Shown: positions 1-11,516 of the stretch, piece after piece | Numbering within the stretch: the first letter of the stretch is position 1 | Layout of the letters: each line of letters starts with the position of its first letter | Origin: Camillea tinctor | Taxonomy: Eukaryota > Ascomycota > Sordariomycetes > Xylariales > Xylariaceae | Direction: 5' to 3' | NCBI GenBank assembly: GCA_022578605.1 | Contig: MU394053.1 | Location: 559,960 to 623,959 of the forward strand | Length of the DNA: 64,000 bases | Position numbers and translations under genes: made by a program | The notes under the pieces: model-generated | The model's input: only the letters and a program-made list of their open reading frames with translations | The model's database searches: none | Told to the model about the DNA's origin: nothing

Positions 1-464
1 GATATAACGGTAGGGTAAAGGGTGATAATGATTATTATAGATTTGATTCGATGCTCTGAGAATTTGGTATATATCTTGTGAATTGTCTAGGTTAGAGTGT
101 GGTAGAGGTAAATAGATTTCGAATCCCGTAGTTGATGATGGGGTGTAAGTGACTTGGAATTTCACAAGTTCACAGAACCCGGAGATAAATAAAGTCACTG
201 GCTTGAACTGTTTAGTCAGCTCTGCGTCTACATAAAAAAGAAAGAAGGAACATGCATCTTGATACATCTTGATACATTATGTAGTTCCTGCCATTGTAAT
301 GTATCTTGAAGGGTAAATCAAGGAAGGTAGGTATGTACTTAGGTACATTGCACAAGGTAAGGTGATTGACCAATAGGAGGCCACTGGGCACTTTCCCATA
401 TAAGCAAGCGCGGAACTTTATCCTGCCGGGTCCCGCCTTATTGATTTCACAAGAAGTACTTAAG
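1..464. other. Intergenic, no gene seen
   Basis: This left edge has no convincing coding region on either strand. It holds only short A/T-rich stretches and a local duplication of the phrase CTTGATACAT near 257-275. Confidence 0.5.
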
Positions 465-466
465 TA

Positions 467-766
467 CGTCTTCCAGCATCATTGTAGTTAGTGGGACGAA
501 ATGTTACTTAACTCCACTTCCTTTCTAAAAGATACTATTCTATACATTTTATCTGGGAAACTACTTTAGAATTTTTTAGCCTTATAGCTAGTTACGTTTT
601 TATCCAATTAAATACACTTTCGTAAAGTTTACAGTGGCAGATATTTCCCTTGCTTATTGGGTATACGGGTACAATTTGTATTAATTAGCCAATGAAAGCA
701 TTATATTATAAGAAAGATGGAGTTTGTAACATTTTGCCCCACTAACTACAATGATGCTGGAAGACG
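467..766. mobile_element. MITE-like element with ~41-bp terminal inverted repeats
   Basis: The left end (467 to about 507, starting CGTCTTCCAGCATCATTG) reappears as its reverse complement at about 726-766. Only about two bases differ over roughly 41, and weaker similarity continues inward through ACTCCA. Both ends are flanked by TA (465-466 and 767-768), the usual target duplication of Tc1/mariner-type elements. The 300-bp body has no coding capacity, so a non-autonomous MITE is the simplest reading. No transposase relative can be named from the sequence. Confidence 0.75.
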
Positions 767-996
767 TAGACCTGACTTCAGTCGAGGCTGGGGTCCACTT
801 TTGCATTAACTACTAGTAACTGATAACAGAAGTTAAAATCTTATCAACCAAAATTTTGGGCTACCTTCAACTCCACTAAATTCAGTGTCTCTTCCATAAC
901 TTCAACTTGTACATACTCACATATCGCGATCTTTATGTGTCTGGGTTGATGTTGGCGTTGCTGCATTTCCATTTACTATAGACCAATTCTGTCATC

Positions 997-2289
997 ATGG
1001 GTCTCGCAGGGCCGCGGAAGTAATTACTGCCCTCTCCCCAGACTATTCTACAGAAAAAACAAGAATGCTAATTTATCTTCTCTCATAAGCCGGCGCAAAC
1101 TCGAATTCGACCCAAATAATACCAAATGGAGCCGTAACGAGAACACCTTCGGCCAGAAGATCCTACGGGCGCAAGGCTGGGAGCCGGGCAAATACCTCGG
1201 TGCCGAGGGCGCATCGCATGCTCAATTACATACTGCTGCCAATTCAGCACCCATCAAGATCAATCCCAAGGACGACACGCTAGGCCTGGGCGCGAAAGTC
1301 CGTCAGAAGCAGGGCGATGAATGCACCGGCCTTGACTCGTTCAAGGATCTCCTGGGAAGGCTTAATGGCAAATCCGAGGAGACCATAAAGAAAGAGCAAC
1401 AAGTCCGCTCAGATATCAAGACCAGCTTGTACGTCGAGAGGAGATATGGCTCGATGCGCTTCGTCCGCGGCGGGCTGTTGGTTGGGGACCAGATGAAGAT
1501 GAATGAGCTGGTCAGCAAGAACAATGCATCGGTAAAAGCAGAAAAGGAAGAAGAAAAAGAAATTAAGGAGGAAGAAAAAGATGCAGCGTCCGTTTTGGCG
1601 GATGTCACTGCCGAGCAGGTGAAGAAGGAGAAAAAAGAGAAGAAGTCAAAGAAGCGGAAATCAGAGGATTCTAGCTCTGCCGATACATCTGATGCCCCCG
1701 GGGAGAAGAAGCGGAAGAAGCGATCTAGAGACGAGGCCGCGCTGGACGACGAGGACGAAACGATCTCGCAAAAGAAGAAATCCAAAAAGTCCAAAAAGTC
1801 GAAGAGATCAAGAGAAGAAAACGATGTCGAAATCGAGTCATCAAAATCGGAAAAGAAAAAGAAGAAGTCCAACAAGTCAAAAGACTTAGTAGAAGAGTCC
1901 ACAGAAGATGCGCCTCTGGACGGCGCTAAAATAGAGAGGTCGAAGAAGAAGGATAAAAAGGACAAGAAGGACAAGAAAAATAGGAAAGAAAAGAAAGAAA
2001 AGAAGCGGAAACATGCAGAGACCGAAGATGACTCAACCGAGGCTGCGGGAGCCTCTACTGTCGCCACATCTCAAGAAAGCGGTACTTCAACTCCTGTTAG
2101 CACAGGAACTTCTACGCCCCTACAATTGTCGAACCGGCACCTGGCCCGGTCTCGCCATATCGCCTCCAAGAGATTAGCCCTGAGTAACATGCAGGCGCTG
2201 AACCAAGTAAGTTGACAGATTGAAATGAGTTGTCTATCTAAGTAAGCTGACTGGTTTCTCTGCAGATATTTATGGTTAAGCCAGTATAA
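997..2289 (+). CDS. PXR1: PXR1/PinX1-type G-patch ribosome biogenesis protein
   Basis: Three exons are inferred: 997-1019, 1090-2206 and 2266-2289, giving about 387 aa. The start MGLAGPR, the block DPNNTKWSRN and the G-patch segment FGQKILRAQGWEPGKYLG (about residues 28-45) are hallmarks of fungal PXR1. The family acts in nucleolar rRNA/snoRNA 3'-end processing and inhibits telomerase. A long Lys/Glu-rich low-complexity tail (KKDKKDKK, KEKKEKK) follows, typical of this family. The last exon supplies the conserved ending NQIFMVK, which fixes the final intron (2207-2265, GTAAGT...CAG). The first intron (1020-1089) has a weaker donor, GTAATT, but gives the correct phase and restores the family N-terminus. 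Confidence 0.9.
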
Positions 2290-4480
2290 AACAGATAAAG
2301 GGGCATACTGTGAGGCGGTAGTAGTAGTCTGGGATAGATGGTCTGGGAGTCACGAGCGAGAACTTGCTAGAGACTACCTATTACGTTATATAGACGACCT
2401 CGGCCTGCGATTATTGATACCCAGCATATATAAATATATATAATGTAACTTTTCGGCGTGCATACTTGATACTATCTACATGTATTCTCTCTTGATGCCA
2501 AGTGAAGAATCGACGACGAGCTCAGGTACCTAAAGTTAAGGAGAAAAGGAGCTAGGGGGCTTGTGGAGTAAAAGCATTGTTGAATAAACAGTAATAAGAT
2601 ACGTGAAGTGTCCGTCCTCGTTGCCATGGGCGATAGCGGTGGAAGAAGCATACATGGACCTCGCAGCTGGCAAGATTTAGTTTTGGACGATTTTGGAATT
2701 ACCATCAATACTGGATAAACTAGGGTGCGGGTGAAAATGGACATGGACGGCCACTTCGATATGACTGCTCTTCTAGGACCGAATCCCATATTTATCGGTG
2801 CCTGGACTTGGGAGGCCTTCTGACTCACTCTCTGCTCTTGACCACCTACCACGATAATAATGCGACACGAAACCCGGTTTCTACCTGTACTCTCCTCGCC
2901 CTGCATCAACGCCAAACACTTTCTCTTTCCATATCAACATGTATACCGGTGGTTAAGGTACGCTGCTCATTCACACCCCGCTACCCGACGATGACCAGTT
3001 GGAAAATCACTCGGGAGATATGATATATCTTATGTGCAAAGCTGGGCTGGCAGGAACATAACATAATCTGTTTGCTCTTCTCTCCTCTGTTTTGTACCAT
3101 TTCTCCGTTTTCAATTGTTTACTCCGTCCTAAGCAACTGCATTGTAAACATGCTAATAACATATTGCTATCACCATCACCCAACAACGTCGCAGTCTTCT
3201 TCTTCAAGAGCAACCCGATCTGCGAAACACTACATTCTGTTACAACTCGGGACCTTAGTATTCCAAAAAATAACCCTCCACAGCCTATGACATCCCGGAA
3301 CCCAACGCACTAAACGCCCACATATCCACCCCGACAACTCGCCCCAGCGCGTACCAGCGCGTCATCGCCGAGGTCTGTCTGGAGGAACGAGGGGACCGCC
3401 GCCCCCTACCTTGAGAAACTAGGTCAAGAGCTGTGAGTAGTTCCCAAAGAAACTACGCTTTGATTCATAATTACGCGGTACGGCTAATATTTGTTTATCC
3501 CTTCCCCCGCGCCTCCCCTCCCTCTAGGTTACCCCTTCTGTGCGTTGCCATGGCGATGAGCACACCGGGCGAGGTCGAACACCCGGAGGACCTGGATGCC
3601 GATCACACCACCACGCAGAACCCCGCCGGTGATGATGGTGTCGCGGAGGAAAATATCATCGCGGAGGGGGATGCTGCGTATCCGCCTGCGAAGATCAGTG
3701 AGTAGTTTTTAGGAGTCTTTAACCTGCACTCCCCCCCCCCCCCCCCTTTTTTTTTTTGACCTGTCTCGGGAGTAGAGAAGGTACCCAATACGGCAATGAC
3801 TGACTCCCGGTGTTGTGTAGTGGCGCCCGGCTGGTGCGGCATTAGGAGAACGCAGTCCTGCCCTACACTGGGAAGGATGTACGAGCTAGGATGAATGGTG
3901 TCGGACGGGATGATGATTTGCGCGATGGTGGTTCTGTCTGGTATTTGACTTGGTCGGACTCATGGAATTGTCTGTCGGTTTTACGTGCCTGGGTATTTGA
4001 GCTTGGGGGGAGTCGCGAGGTAATGTTTAGGGTCTGGTGTCGTTGAGAAGGAACTTGTTCGTATATGGGCTTTGGGTTTGGGTCTGATGGAGGTAAAAGG
4101 CTAGGTCTGGCTTTCCTCTCTTCCGTGTACTATATGGTGTTGGCGTAAAATATACCCTGTTATGCCTACCTGCCTATCTTTTTATAGATGCAATCAAAGT
4201 TCGAGCAGGACGTCTGTGACTTTAACTTAGGAAAGGGTAAAGGTTTTCCAATAATAGGAGTCACTATGCTGCATATCATTTCACCTCATAAGTTGACATT
4301 ACCGTGATGCTTAGTTGGTAACCTTTCTTTCTCCTACAACACCATCACCATCACTATCACCTGAATACAATCCGGGATTACTATCATTCAGAACTCGTAC
4401 TTAGCGTTTTCTCGCTTGAATAGAATATCCTACAAACCATTTCTATTCGTTTATCAATACCATATACATCAATAGGTAAA
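2290..4480. other. Intergenic, no confident gene
   Basis: No family was recognised here. The stretch contains a C16-T11 homopolymer junction at 3731-3757. A short reading frame at about 3550-3705 begins MAMSTPGEVEHPEDLD and ends at a GTGAGT-like site; it could be an exon of an unrecognised gene, but nothing ties it to a start or a partner exon. His/CACCAT microrepeats lie near 4340. Confidence 0.45.
3731..3757. repeat. C16-T11 homopolymer junction
   Basis: Sixteen C followed directly by eleven T. This is a homopurine/homopyrimidine tract prone to slippage and assembly error. It lies between the short 3550-3705 reading frame and the BTB gene. Confidence 0.9.
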
Positions 4481-5809
4481 ATGCAATCCAACTCGCCCAC
4501 CGAACTCCATGAAGCCCCAGACGAACAAGAAGGGGAAAACGTGCTGCATCAAACCGAGGAAGAGAAAGAGTTCGAGTAAGTAAAGTGCTATATAATATAC
4601 ACTTACTTCGTACTCCTTAACACACTGCTAATGTTTGTAGATACTGGAATGATGTCCACGACGGCGACGTCATCATCAAATGTGGCGAGACCAGCTGGAG
4701 GGCTCACTCGAGGATCATCTGTCACTTATCCGAGTTCTTTGCTGCAAAGCTACAGTACGATCCAACGGTGCCCAACCCTCATACAGCCGTACATCCGGCG
4801 GTAGTCGAGTTCGACAGCCCATTCGTTGCGTCGCGAGTGTTTTCCTGCGTACACTACATTTACTATGGCTGTGAGCACATATCATAATCCCTCCTCCTAC
4901 TAGCTTTACTCTCCAGGCTAAATATCATATGTGAATCGCTATACAGACCTTCCTTCCGCGGTTATGGTTGTGGAAAACGATGACGAGCCCCTTAACCACA
5001 CTGACCGGCCATACCGGCTGAAGCTCGTTTACGATATTATAGACGATAGCCCTGCCAAAATGATGGTACGCCGATTCATGATGTTTCTCACGGCATGGGA
5101 TTTGAAATTGTATGATTGCGCCAATGCTGTGCAAGAACAACTTCATATCCTACTACCATTGTTACAGACCTTCTTGGTAAACCGCACCATGCCATACATA
5201 TAGTATATGTCGCTCGAGGTGGCTATCGGAGTCTGCCTCGACAGATTTTACTGCCATGAGCATCATCGTTGTTTCATGGATCTGGGTTTCCACTTCCTAC
5301 GGCTTCTCTCCAGGATGCGGACCCATCGTATCGAGCCCGATCATGAATGGATAGATGTCCAGAGAAGGGATGAGATAAGGGCCGCGGTAGAACTCGCGCA
5401 TGCTCAGGACAGACACGCGGGAGTCGAACGAGAAGGCACACGAGCCAAACCCAACATGATTGAACGCGCACTGGGGAGAATGCTAGAGCAGTTCCACTGG
5501 TACGATTTGTCTCGGCAAAGAGAACAACCAAGGCGAGACGCAGACGATCCAAACGTCCGATACCTACCCGACCCAGAGCTGGATGCAATGGACGAAGCAT
5601 CTCGAGCCCCGTCCCCCGGGGAAGACGAGGACCCGGAGTGGTACGCCAGACACAAGGAGAAGATCTTGCCAGACCTGGAGTACGTCGAGTCCAAAGATAT
5701 AGACAAAGTCCCGGTTTTCATACCCTTGGCGCCGGGGTTCGCGTTGAAGACAGTGGGTAGAACGGCATCCGGGTCGGTGACTATGTACGACATGGACGAC
5801 GGAATCTGA
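4481..5809 (+). CDS. BTB/POZ domain protein (in-frame stop in last exon)
   Basis: Exons are inferred at 4481-4575, 4641-4870 and 4947-5809, with good donors (GTAAGT, GTGAGC) and phases. The BTB fold is visible: HDGDVIIKCG, then AHSRIICHLSEFFAAKL, VVEFDSPFVASRVF and YIYYGYLPSAV, followed by the helix block MMVRRFMMFLTAWDLKLYD. BTB proteins are dimerising adaptors, often for Cullin-3 ligases or transcription control; no second domain is recognised here. The frame meets TAG at 5201-5203 and continues open in the same frame to 5809, with a hydrophilic acidic C-terminus. A GTAAAC...ATAG segment (5177-5203, 27 nt) could be excised in frame, but that is far shorter than normal fungal introns. The gene may therefore be broken, read through, or translated as the shorter N-terminal product. 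Confidence 0.65.
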
Positions 5810-6923
5810 GGGCAAGGATGGCTGAGCAGGGCGGAAGCGAGGGGGCTGGATATGATAGTTTCTCCTTTTCGGGGAGGGACTCTAGCGGTTTTCTTTCTTT
5901 CTTTCTTTCTTTTTACGAATACTCAATAGGGTAGCTTGAGCTCTTTTTTTTTTACATGTAGCGTTATCTGAAGAGATATTGGATCAGGTCTAATACTGCG
6001 CCGGACTAGTGTTGCTGGGCCTCGTGGTATTGAAGTTTTGAGATATGGTTTATGCCTTAGGAGCCCCTATAAATAATAACCCCTGAGTATAATCCCGTAA
6101 GTTGTAAATATGGAAGCTCTCTCCTACGATGACGAATGATGGACTGGTGGCGATGCTTCGGACTTTGGGGTATAAGACACGTTTCTGCCGTTGTCCTGCT
6201 CTTGCTGACTTCATCCTTTAAATTTTTTTTTTTTGTTTTTCAAGGAGGGGGCGGTGTTCGCTGGGGGTCTTATCCGTGCTCGTCCTGCTATACACGATGT
6301 AGCGCATTAGATATACGCCCATACCCTCCCCCTTACTGCATTTGATTCTATAGCTTTCTGTTAGAATAGCTACACTAAAATCTGTCGTATAACTATGGGA
6401 TCGATGGACCATTATTTTAAGGGGGGAGGAGGAGGGGCTAAAAAGGGGCCTAATACACAAACAGTTCCCTCTGCCGGCATCAATGTTTTCTGCACGATGA
6501 GCCTTGACTCAGGCTTCGGCGCCGGTATCTGTGCCTTAAGTATTCGAATGCAGTACATAGATAGAGTGCGCATGAAGGAGCTGGGGCTTAAAGATACTCC
6601 AATAGCTCAACGGGCTGATAACATAGTGGCGGGATTCCTGCAAGACTAAGCCTAGCTTTTATGCAGTTCGAGGGCACATTATACCATGATTGGATCAGAA
6701 TATGTCGCTAGTTTTTTTGCCGCGGTGCTGAATAAGGCTTTGCAGTCGTCAGTCACTGGCCTTGCTTCTTGTGTAAGTACATCTAGTAACATCAAGTTCC
6801 TGGATTTCAAGAAAATTATCACCTAAGCAGCTGTTCATAATATCTACGCCCAAGCATCAATCCTTTATATCCCTTATTTCTCACTTCCCCATAACCGTAC
6901 TTTCAAACCTTGTAGAAATCGAG
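5810..6923. other. Intergenic between BTB and P450 genes
   Basis: No convincing gene is seen. The stretch includes a TTTC microrepeat (about 5890-5913), T-runs near 5945 and 6222, and G-rich runs near 6242 and 6420. The P450 promoter must lie within the last few hundred bases, before the ATG at 6924. Confidence 0.5.
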
Positions 6924-8773
6924 ATGGATTCACACAGCAGTCTTTTTACTTGGTACTCGGTAGTTATCGCGGTTGTTACTTACTACGGAACCGTAGTGTT
7001 CTACCGCCTGTTTCTTCACCCCCTTGCTCGCTTTCCTGGTCCTAGACTGGCAGCTATCTCGCGCTGGTACGAGGGCTACTATGATATTGTTCAAGGGGGC
7101 AAATACACATCCAAGATTGCAGAACTGCACAAAACATATGGTAGAACCTCTTTTCCATTACCGTATTTCCTTGTTGATAGCTACTGGCTTCTAATCCACA
7201 ACCCCTGGACAGGTGCGATTATTCGGATCAGCCCATTTGAACTGCATGTCAGCGATCCGGCTTTCTTCGATACTCTTTATCGTATGGATGGGCATTGGGA
7301 CAAATATGCCTGGACATACGATGCATTCGGGGCCAAAAGCTCTACGGTCTTTGGGTCAGGTATTATTACCTCTACAGCTATCATAAACCCCATCCACTCT
7401 ATCCCAGTAACTCAACTCACTCGCTTGGTTACCAGGCCATGATGCGCATCAGGCACATCGCCGTGCTATAGCATCTTTTTTTTCCAAACAAAATGTTGCT
7501 GCTCGACAAGATCTAATACGCAGGAATGTGGATAAGCTCTGCCAACATATATCCAAGCTCGCCGGAACCAGCTTCAATCTCGGAGCAGCCACTAGCGCAT
7601 TTACACGAGACGTTGCGAATGAATTCATCCTTGGCAAGGCATACAATGAGCTTGATTTGGAAGACTTCGGCATCGGCTTGTCTATCTCGTCTCAAGGTGC
7701 GGGAGCGTTCTGGCGCACGACAAAGCATATACGCTGGTTCGGTCCCGCAATAAGGGCGATACCTGTCGAGTGGGCTATGAAAGCGGCAGATGAAGGCACG
7801 AAATCGTTTCTTCGCTATCTTCAAGTAAGAGCATCTTATAACCAAGAAGCAGTCCTCACGAATTGGTGTTATTGCTATGTAGCTCTTTTCATTGATCACT
7901 GACTTTAACAGCAATCTGAGCAAGATACTCGAGATGCTTTTGCGGCTGCCACGTCTTCTTCCCCTATTAACCACAAAGTGCGAAATACTATGATCCATGA
8001 GATCGTTCATTCTAATCTTCCACCCACCGAAAAAACTTTCGAGCGTACTTTTGAGGAGATCGCTACCGTGACCGCTGCTGCGTTCGAAACCACTGCCAAC
8101 GCCTTGCGGCTGATTCTCTATCACGTCTTCACCAATGACGAGATTCTGCAAAGGCTGAGGAAAGAAATATCCGAGGCTGCTGCTGATTCATCCGAGTATA
8201 TTCCATTAAAAACGCTCGAGCAGCTACCATACCTTACGTCTACGCTGATGGAGGGTCTGCGCCTGAGTCCTGGCATCGCTACACGCGCGGCGCGTGTCAC
8301 AGACAAGGACCTTTTCTATGGAGGCTGGCGTATCCCTGCGGGGACACCAGTCGGGATGACTACTTTGTTGATGCACACTGATGAGAAACTGTACCCTGAT
8401 CCCATGCGCTTCAACCCAGAGCGGTGGATGGATCCCACGGCCCGGAAAAAAGGCGAAACGAAATTTGCTCCCTTTTCACGGGGAACCAGGATATGCCTCG
8501 GCATGCAGTGAGTCACGTTTTACCCCTTTCTGTGTCAACGTCTTTATGCTTTCTATCTCGCTTTGCTAACGTGATGGACCACACTTTATTAGCCTAGCAT
8601 GGGCTGAGATGTACCTGTTTCTCGCTGCCCTAGTTCAACAGTTCAACTTTGAGATCAAAGATGCGACGGCGGAAGATTTCGAACTTGAAAGCGACAATTT
8701 TGGGATCGGTACCAAAGCCCAGTGCAACTTGATTGCTCACATTACCCCTTATGTGAGGGCTGATGTTATTTGA
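6924..8773 (+). CDS. Cytochrome P450, trichodiene-oxygenase-like
   Basis: Five exons (6924-7140, 7213-7359, 7436-7824, 7912-8507, 8593-8773) encode about 509 aa, the normal P450 length. Residues about 8-30 form a membrane anchor, followed by the Pro-rich hinge FPGPRLAAISRWYEGYYD. The I-helix reads AAAFETT (about 302-308), the ExxR motif is EGLR (about 364-367), and the heme loop is FSRGTRICLG with Cys near 445. The N-terminal third (HKTYG, IIRISPFELHV, MDGHWDKYAWTYDAFG) closely resembles fungal TRI4/CYP58-type monooxygenases, which oxidise terpenoid or polyketide intermediates at the ER. The substrate cannot be told from the sequence. All motifs are intact, and the phases of all four introns are consistent. 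Its nearest recognisable neighbour is a HET relic rather than a biosynthetic gene. Confidence 0.92.
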
Positions 8774-9088
8774 TCTTGTGATAGCCTGGGTTTCCGCAAG
8801 GTTTCCTTGTTGACATGACTCCCCTGCCTTACGTTGGCAGTATTATATTGAAGCGGAGTACGCTCCGGACTCTCCGTATTTAAGGTGGTGAAGCTATGTC
8901 TTTTAATATATAACGGTTGACTACCTAGGTATCTAGTCTATATGTCTTGTGGGGGATAACCCTTTAGGACACACACGAGGCACTAGGCACAATGGTCTGT
9001 ATTGTGCTATATGCGTGTGTGTGTATGTAAAAGAGACAAAAGGATAGTGAACCCAAAAGGAGAACTAATACATCTAGGGCCTGCTGAG
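8774..9088. other. Intergenic, 3' flanks of P450 and HET relic
   Basis: This stretch lies between two convergent loci. It contains a short TGTG microrepeat near 9014 and nothing else recognised. Confidence 0.5.
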
Positions 9089-10961
9089 TCATCCTGACGT
9101 AATAGAGCCCCTATTAGAACCCCTATTAGATGATACGTCTATCTGTGGTGATGCTATAAGGAAGTCTTCACACCCATTAATAGCGAGAATTCGGCTCCCT
9201 TCATGATCTTGTGGATTATTGATAAACTTAAGAGTCAAAACGGTATAATCGTCGAGTTGAATGAACGTTCTTCGATAGGCGCCACCGTCTAAAATAGATT
9301 CATAAACCACTCCCGGGTTGATGGGTGATAGTATGGTTCTAGTAAGATCAATCGATTCCTGAGCTGGCCCTACTAGGGCTTGAAGACTCTTGATCTCGCA
9401 TCCCTGGACAATAAGCGACCCGGTATGGCTATGAACCTTTGCTTGGCGATATAGCTTACAATGAGGCATGGCCAAGAAAGTTCGTTGGGGTAGGTCACAG
9501 TGGTTGAGCATGTCGGACTCCATTAATCTGACGGAAGGAAAAATTCTGTGAAGACAACTTTCTTCAAATAAGTTGCATATCCCATCAGCGAAAGGATTTT
9601 CATGTGGTGTTGTCAACCATAATGGGACCCATGTTGGGATTCCAATCGTCTTTCGTATGTCCCTTTCTAGTATATTACTTTCGAGTTGGGCAAGGCCAAG
9701 ACCCGCTTGTTGAAGGATATTGAGCGAAAATACTTCGCGAATAGTCAAAGAATAGTCAGGTTCTAGTGACCTGTCTGGCGTGTCTTGTAGTAAACTAAGA
9801 TCCCCGAAAACCCTATCCCGTAAATCCGAAGTGAGGCACTCAGAAGTAACTTTTCGAAGGTATTCTAATGTCAACAGAGTGCCTTGTGATCTAGGCAGAA
9901 GGCTGATCCATTATGGGATGTTCAACAACTTGGCTTTGAGTGCTGATATGGCCGACATTGATAATTTAGTGGACGTAGCTCCACAGCACGACGAGAGTGA
10001 ACGGGCAAGTAGAACTTCCTGGACAACCCAAATTCGAGAAAAATAGGGCCTCCTGAAAACACTCCCGAATACGTCATACCAAGAATCGTCGGTTTAATCA
10101 TCCTCCGCAAACTGGACTAACAAATTTATTGCCTCCTCTCCGATGACGTCTTCACTGGATTGCCCTTCTCCGATATAAATGCAGACATTTATAGCCGAGG
10201 AGAAGATTCTAGGCTTTAGCCATTAGTCCGACTTGGTGTGATCGCTCCATGATTGAGTATTGATCAATGGATAGTGCGTCAATCCAAAGGACAACATCTA
10301 TCTCCTCCCTCCGTAAAGATTTCAAGGCTCTGTGACAGTTCAAGGTTATTGGCAATGGGGCATAATCGGCTCCAAGGAAAATCTGACAACAAAGACTCTT
10401 GTCTCCATCCTTATCTGCCCATGTGTAGGATACAGCATCGTAATCAACGGAATCGCGCAGGTCGACTATGTCAATGTGACCATATAATTCATCTTCCCAG
10501 CTACCATGCTATAAATGAAGAATACGGATGTGTGACGAAGATTTTGGGCAAAGTTGGATAGTTATAGTGTGCCGACTTTGAGATTGTTAGCTAAAGAAGC
10601 CACACTCATTTACAACTAGACATACGTCAAAGCGATTTTTCTCCTCTAACACTGGGTCGTTAGATGCATCGATACTATGGATCTCTTCTGCACATTGTCG
10701 TTGATAAACTTGACCAAAGATTTCAACTAGTTCTGGTTCATCTTCCGCTCCCAGGAAGAAATATTCAACTGATGATGGCCACGACAAGGGCTTAGGTCTA
10801 TTCTGGATATCCGAGCAATGGGAAGCAGTACTGCCTGATTCGCACTTGGGGTTTGCCGTGTACCGCGAAATGGCACCACAATTTAAGCAATTTGAAAAGG
10901 ATCCTTCGACGCTCACAAAGACATCTGGGCGTCTACAACCGATGTTATGCCAATTTGTCAT
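9089..10961 (-). pseudogene. Degenerate HET (heterokaryon incompatibility) domain gene
   Basis: Read on the minus strand, the N-terminal part starts at an ATG (10961) and carries a CLNC motif. The HET core follows in pieces: a segment ending YDAVSYTWAD, then VVLWIDALSIDQ, then NVCIYIGEG, then RRPYFSRIWVVQEVLLA, and a C-terminal block with DLRDRVFGDLSLL and EPDYSLTIREVF. HET proteins trigger cell death on fusion with a non-self strain. This copy is interrupted by in-frame stops at 10509-10511, 10094-10096 and 9911-9913. It also has a frameshift with a TAG around 10209-10211, and probably another shift near an A-run around 10545. The three in-frame stops could each arise from a CAA or CAG codon by C-to-T change, as RIP produces. 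It is not expected to give a full-length protein. Confidence 0.8.
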
Positions 10962-11370
10962 GATCGCACAGAACCCAAGAAATTTATTGGGTATCAAACT
11001 TAAACAGCGAGTTTCGAAATAAATGGCTACTACATTCAAACCAATGGGAATATATAGGATAGAGAGACAAACCTGATATACGCACACAGAAACACATATG
11101 TTACGTGCAATATCTTACTTAGTTAGTAGCGAAGAAAGAGCAGCCTGCCTTGGAGATGGTGGCTATGCAAATCTTCATACCTCAAGTGTAATAACAACAT
11201 TGACAAAGGGAAGAGCAACACTAAGTAAGGGATCATATGAGCTGCTTACATTACATATATTGGAATTCTGCATATGTATATATCTAGGACAGTTTCATCT
11301 TTCGTCCTACTTATATACCTCCTTACTATCTAACTACTCTTAACACATTTAATCCATGAGAGGACTAAAC
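10962..11370. other. Intergenic upstream of the HET relic
   Basis: No gene is recognised. This is the presumed former promoter side of the HET relic, ending at the LTR-like repeat. Confidence 0.45.
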
Positions 11371-11516
11371 TATTGGAGTGAGGCGATAGGCGAGGGAAAG
11401 GATGAATTGTATTAATCCAGGTGAGAGTCTAGGAGGGCGTAAGCCCGCCATGAATATACATATAGTAAGTAGTAGTATAGTACCGTACAGTGGGGTGGTG
11501 ACTCCATATTCCAACA
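11371..11516 (-). mobile_element. Solo LTR, Copia-like (copy 1 of 3)
   Basis: This 146-bp block begins TATTGGAGTGAGGCGATAGG and ends CCATATTCCAACA, so on the minus strand it runs TGTTGGA...TCCAATA, the TG...(C/T)A form of Copia LTRs. The same block occurs at 36383-36528 and 61397-61538. Flanks TAAAC (11366-11370) and TAACC (11517-11521) look like a 5-bp target duplication with one mismatch. It is the most diverged copy. No internal retroelement genes are adjacent. Confidence 0.75.

Noticed and set aside
1303..2067. Long minus-strand frame opposite PXR1, rich in Phe and Ser
   Set aside because: It is the mirror of the Lys/Glu-rich coding strand and has no family resemblance.
3340..3705. Fragments YQRVIAEVC and LEKLGQEL that loosely recall the start of the TFIIA large subunit
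   Set aside because: The two pieces are in different frames, the following exon candidate does not match, and the similarity is too short to claim.
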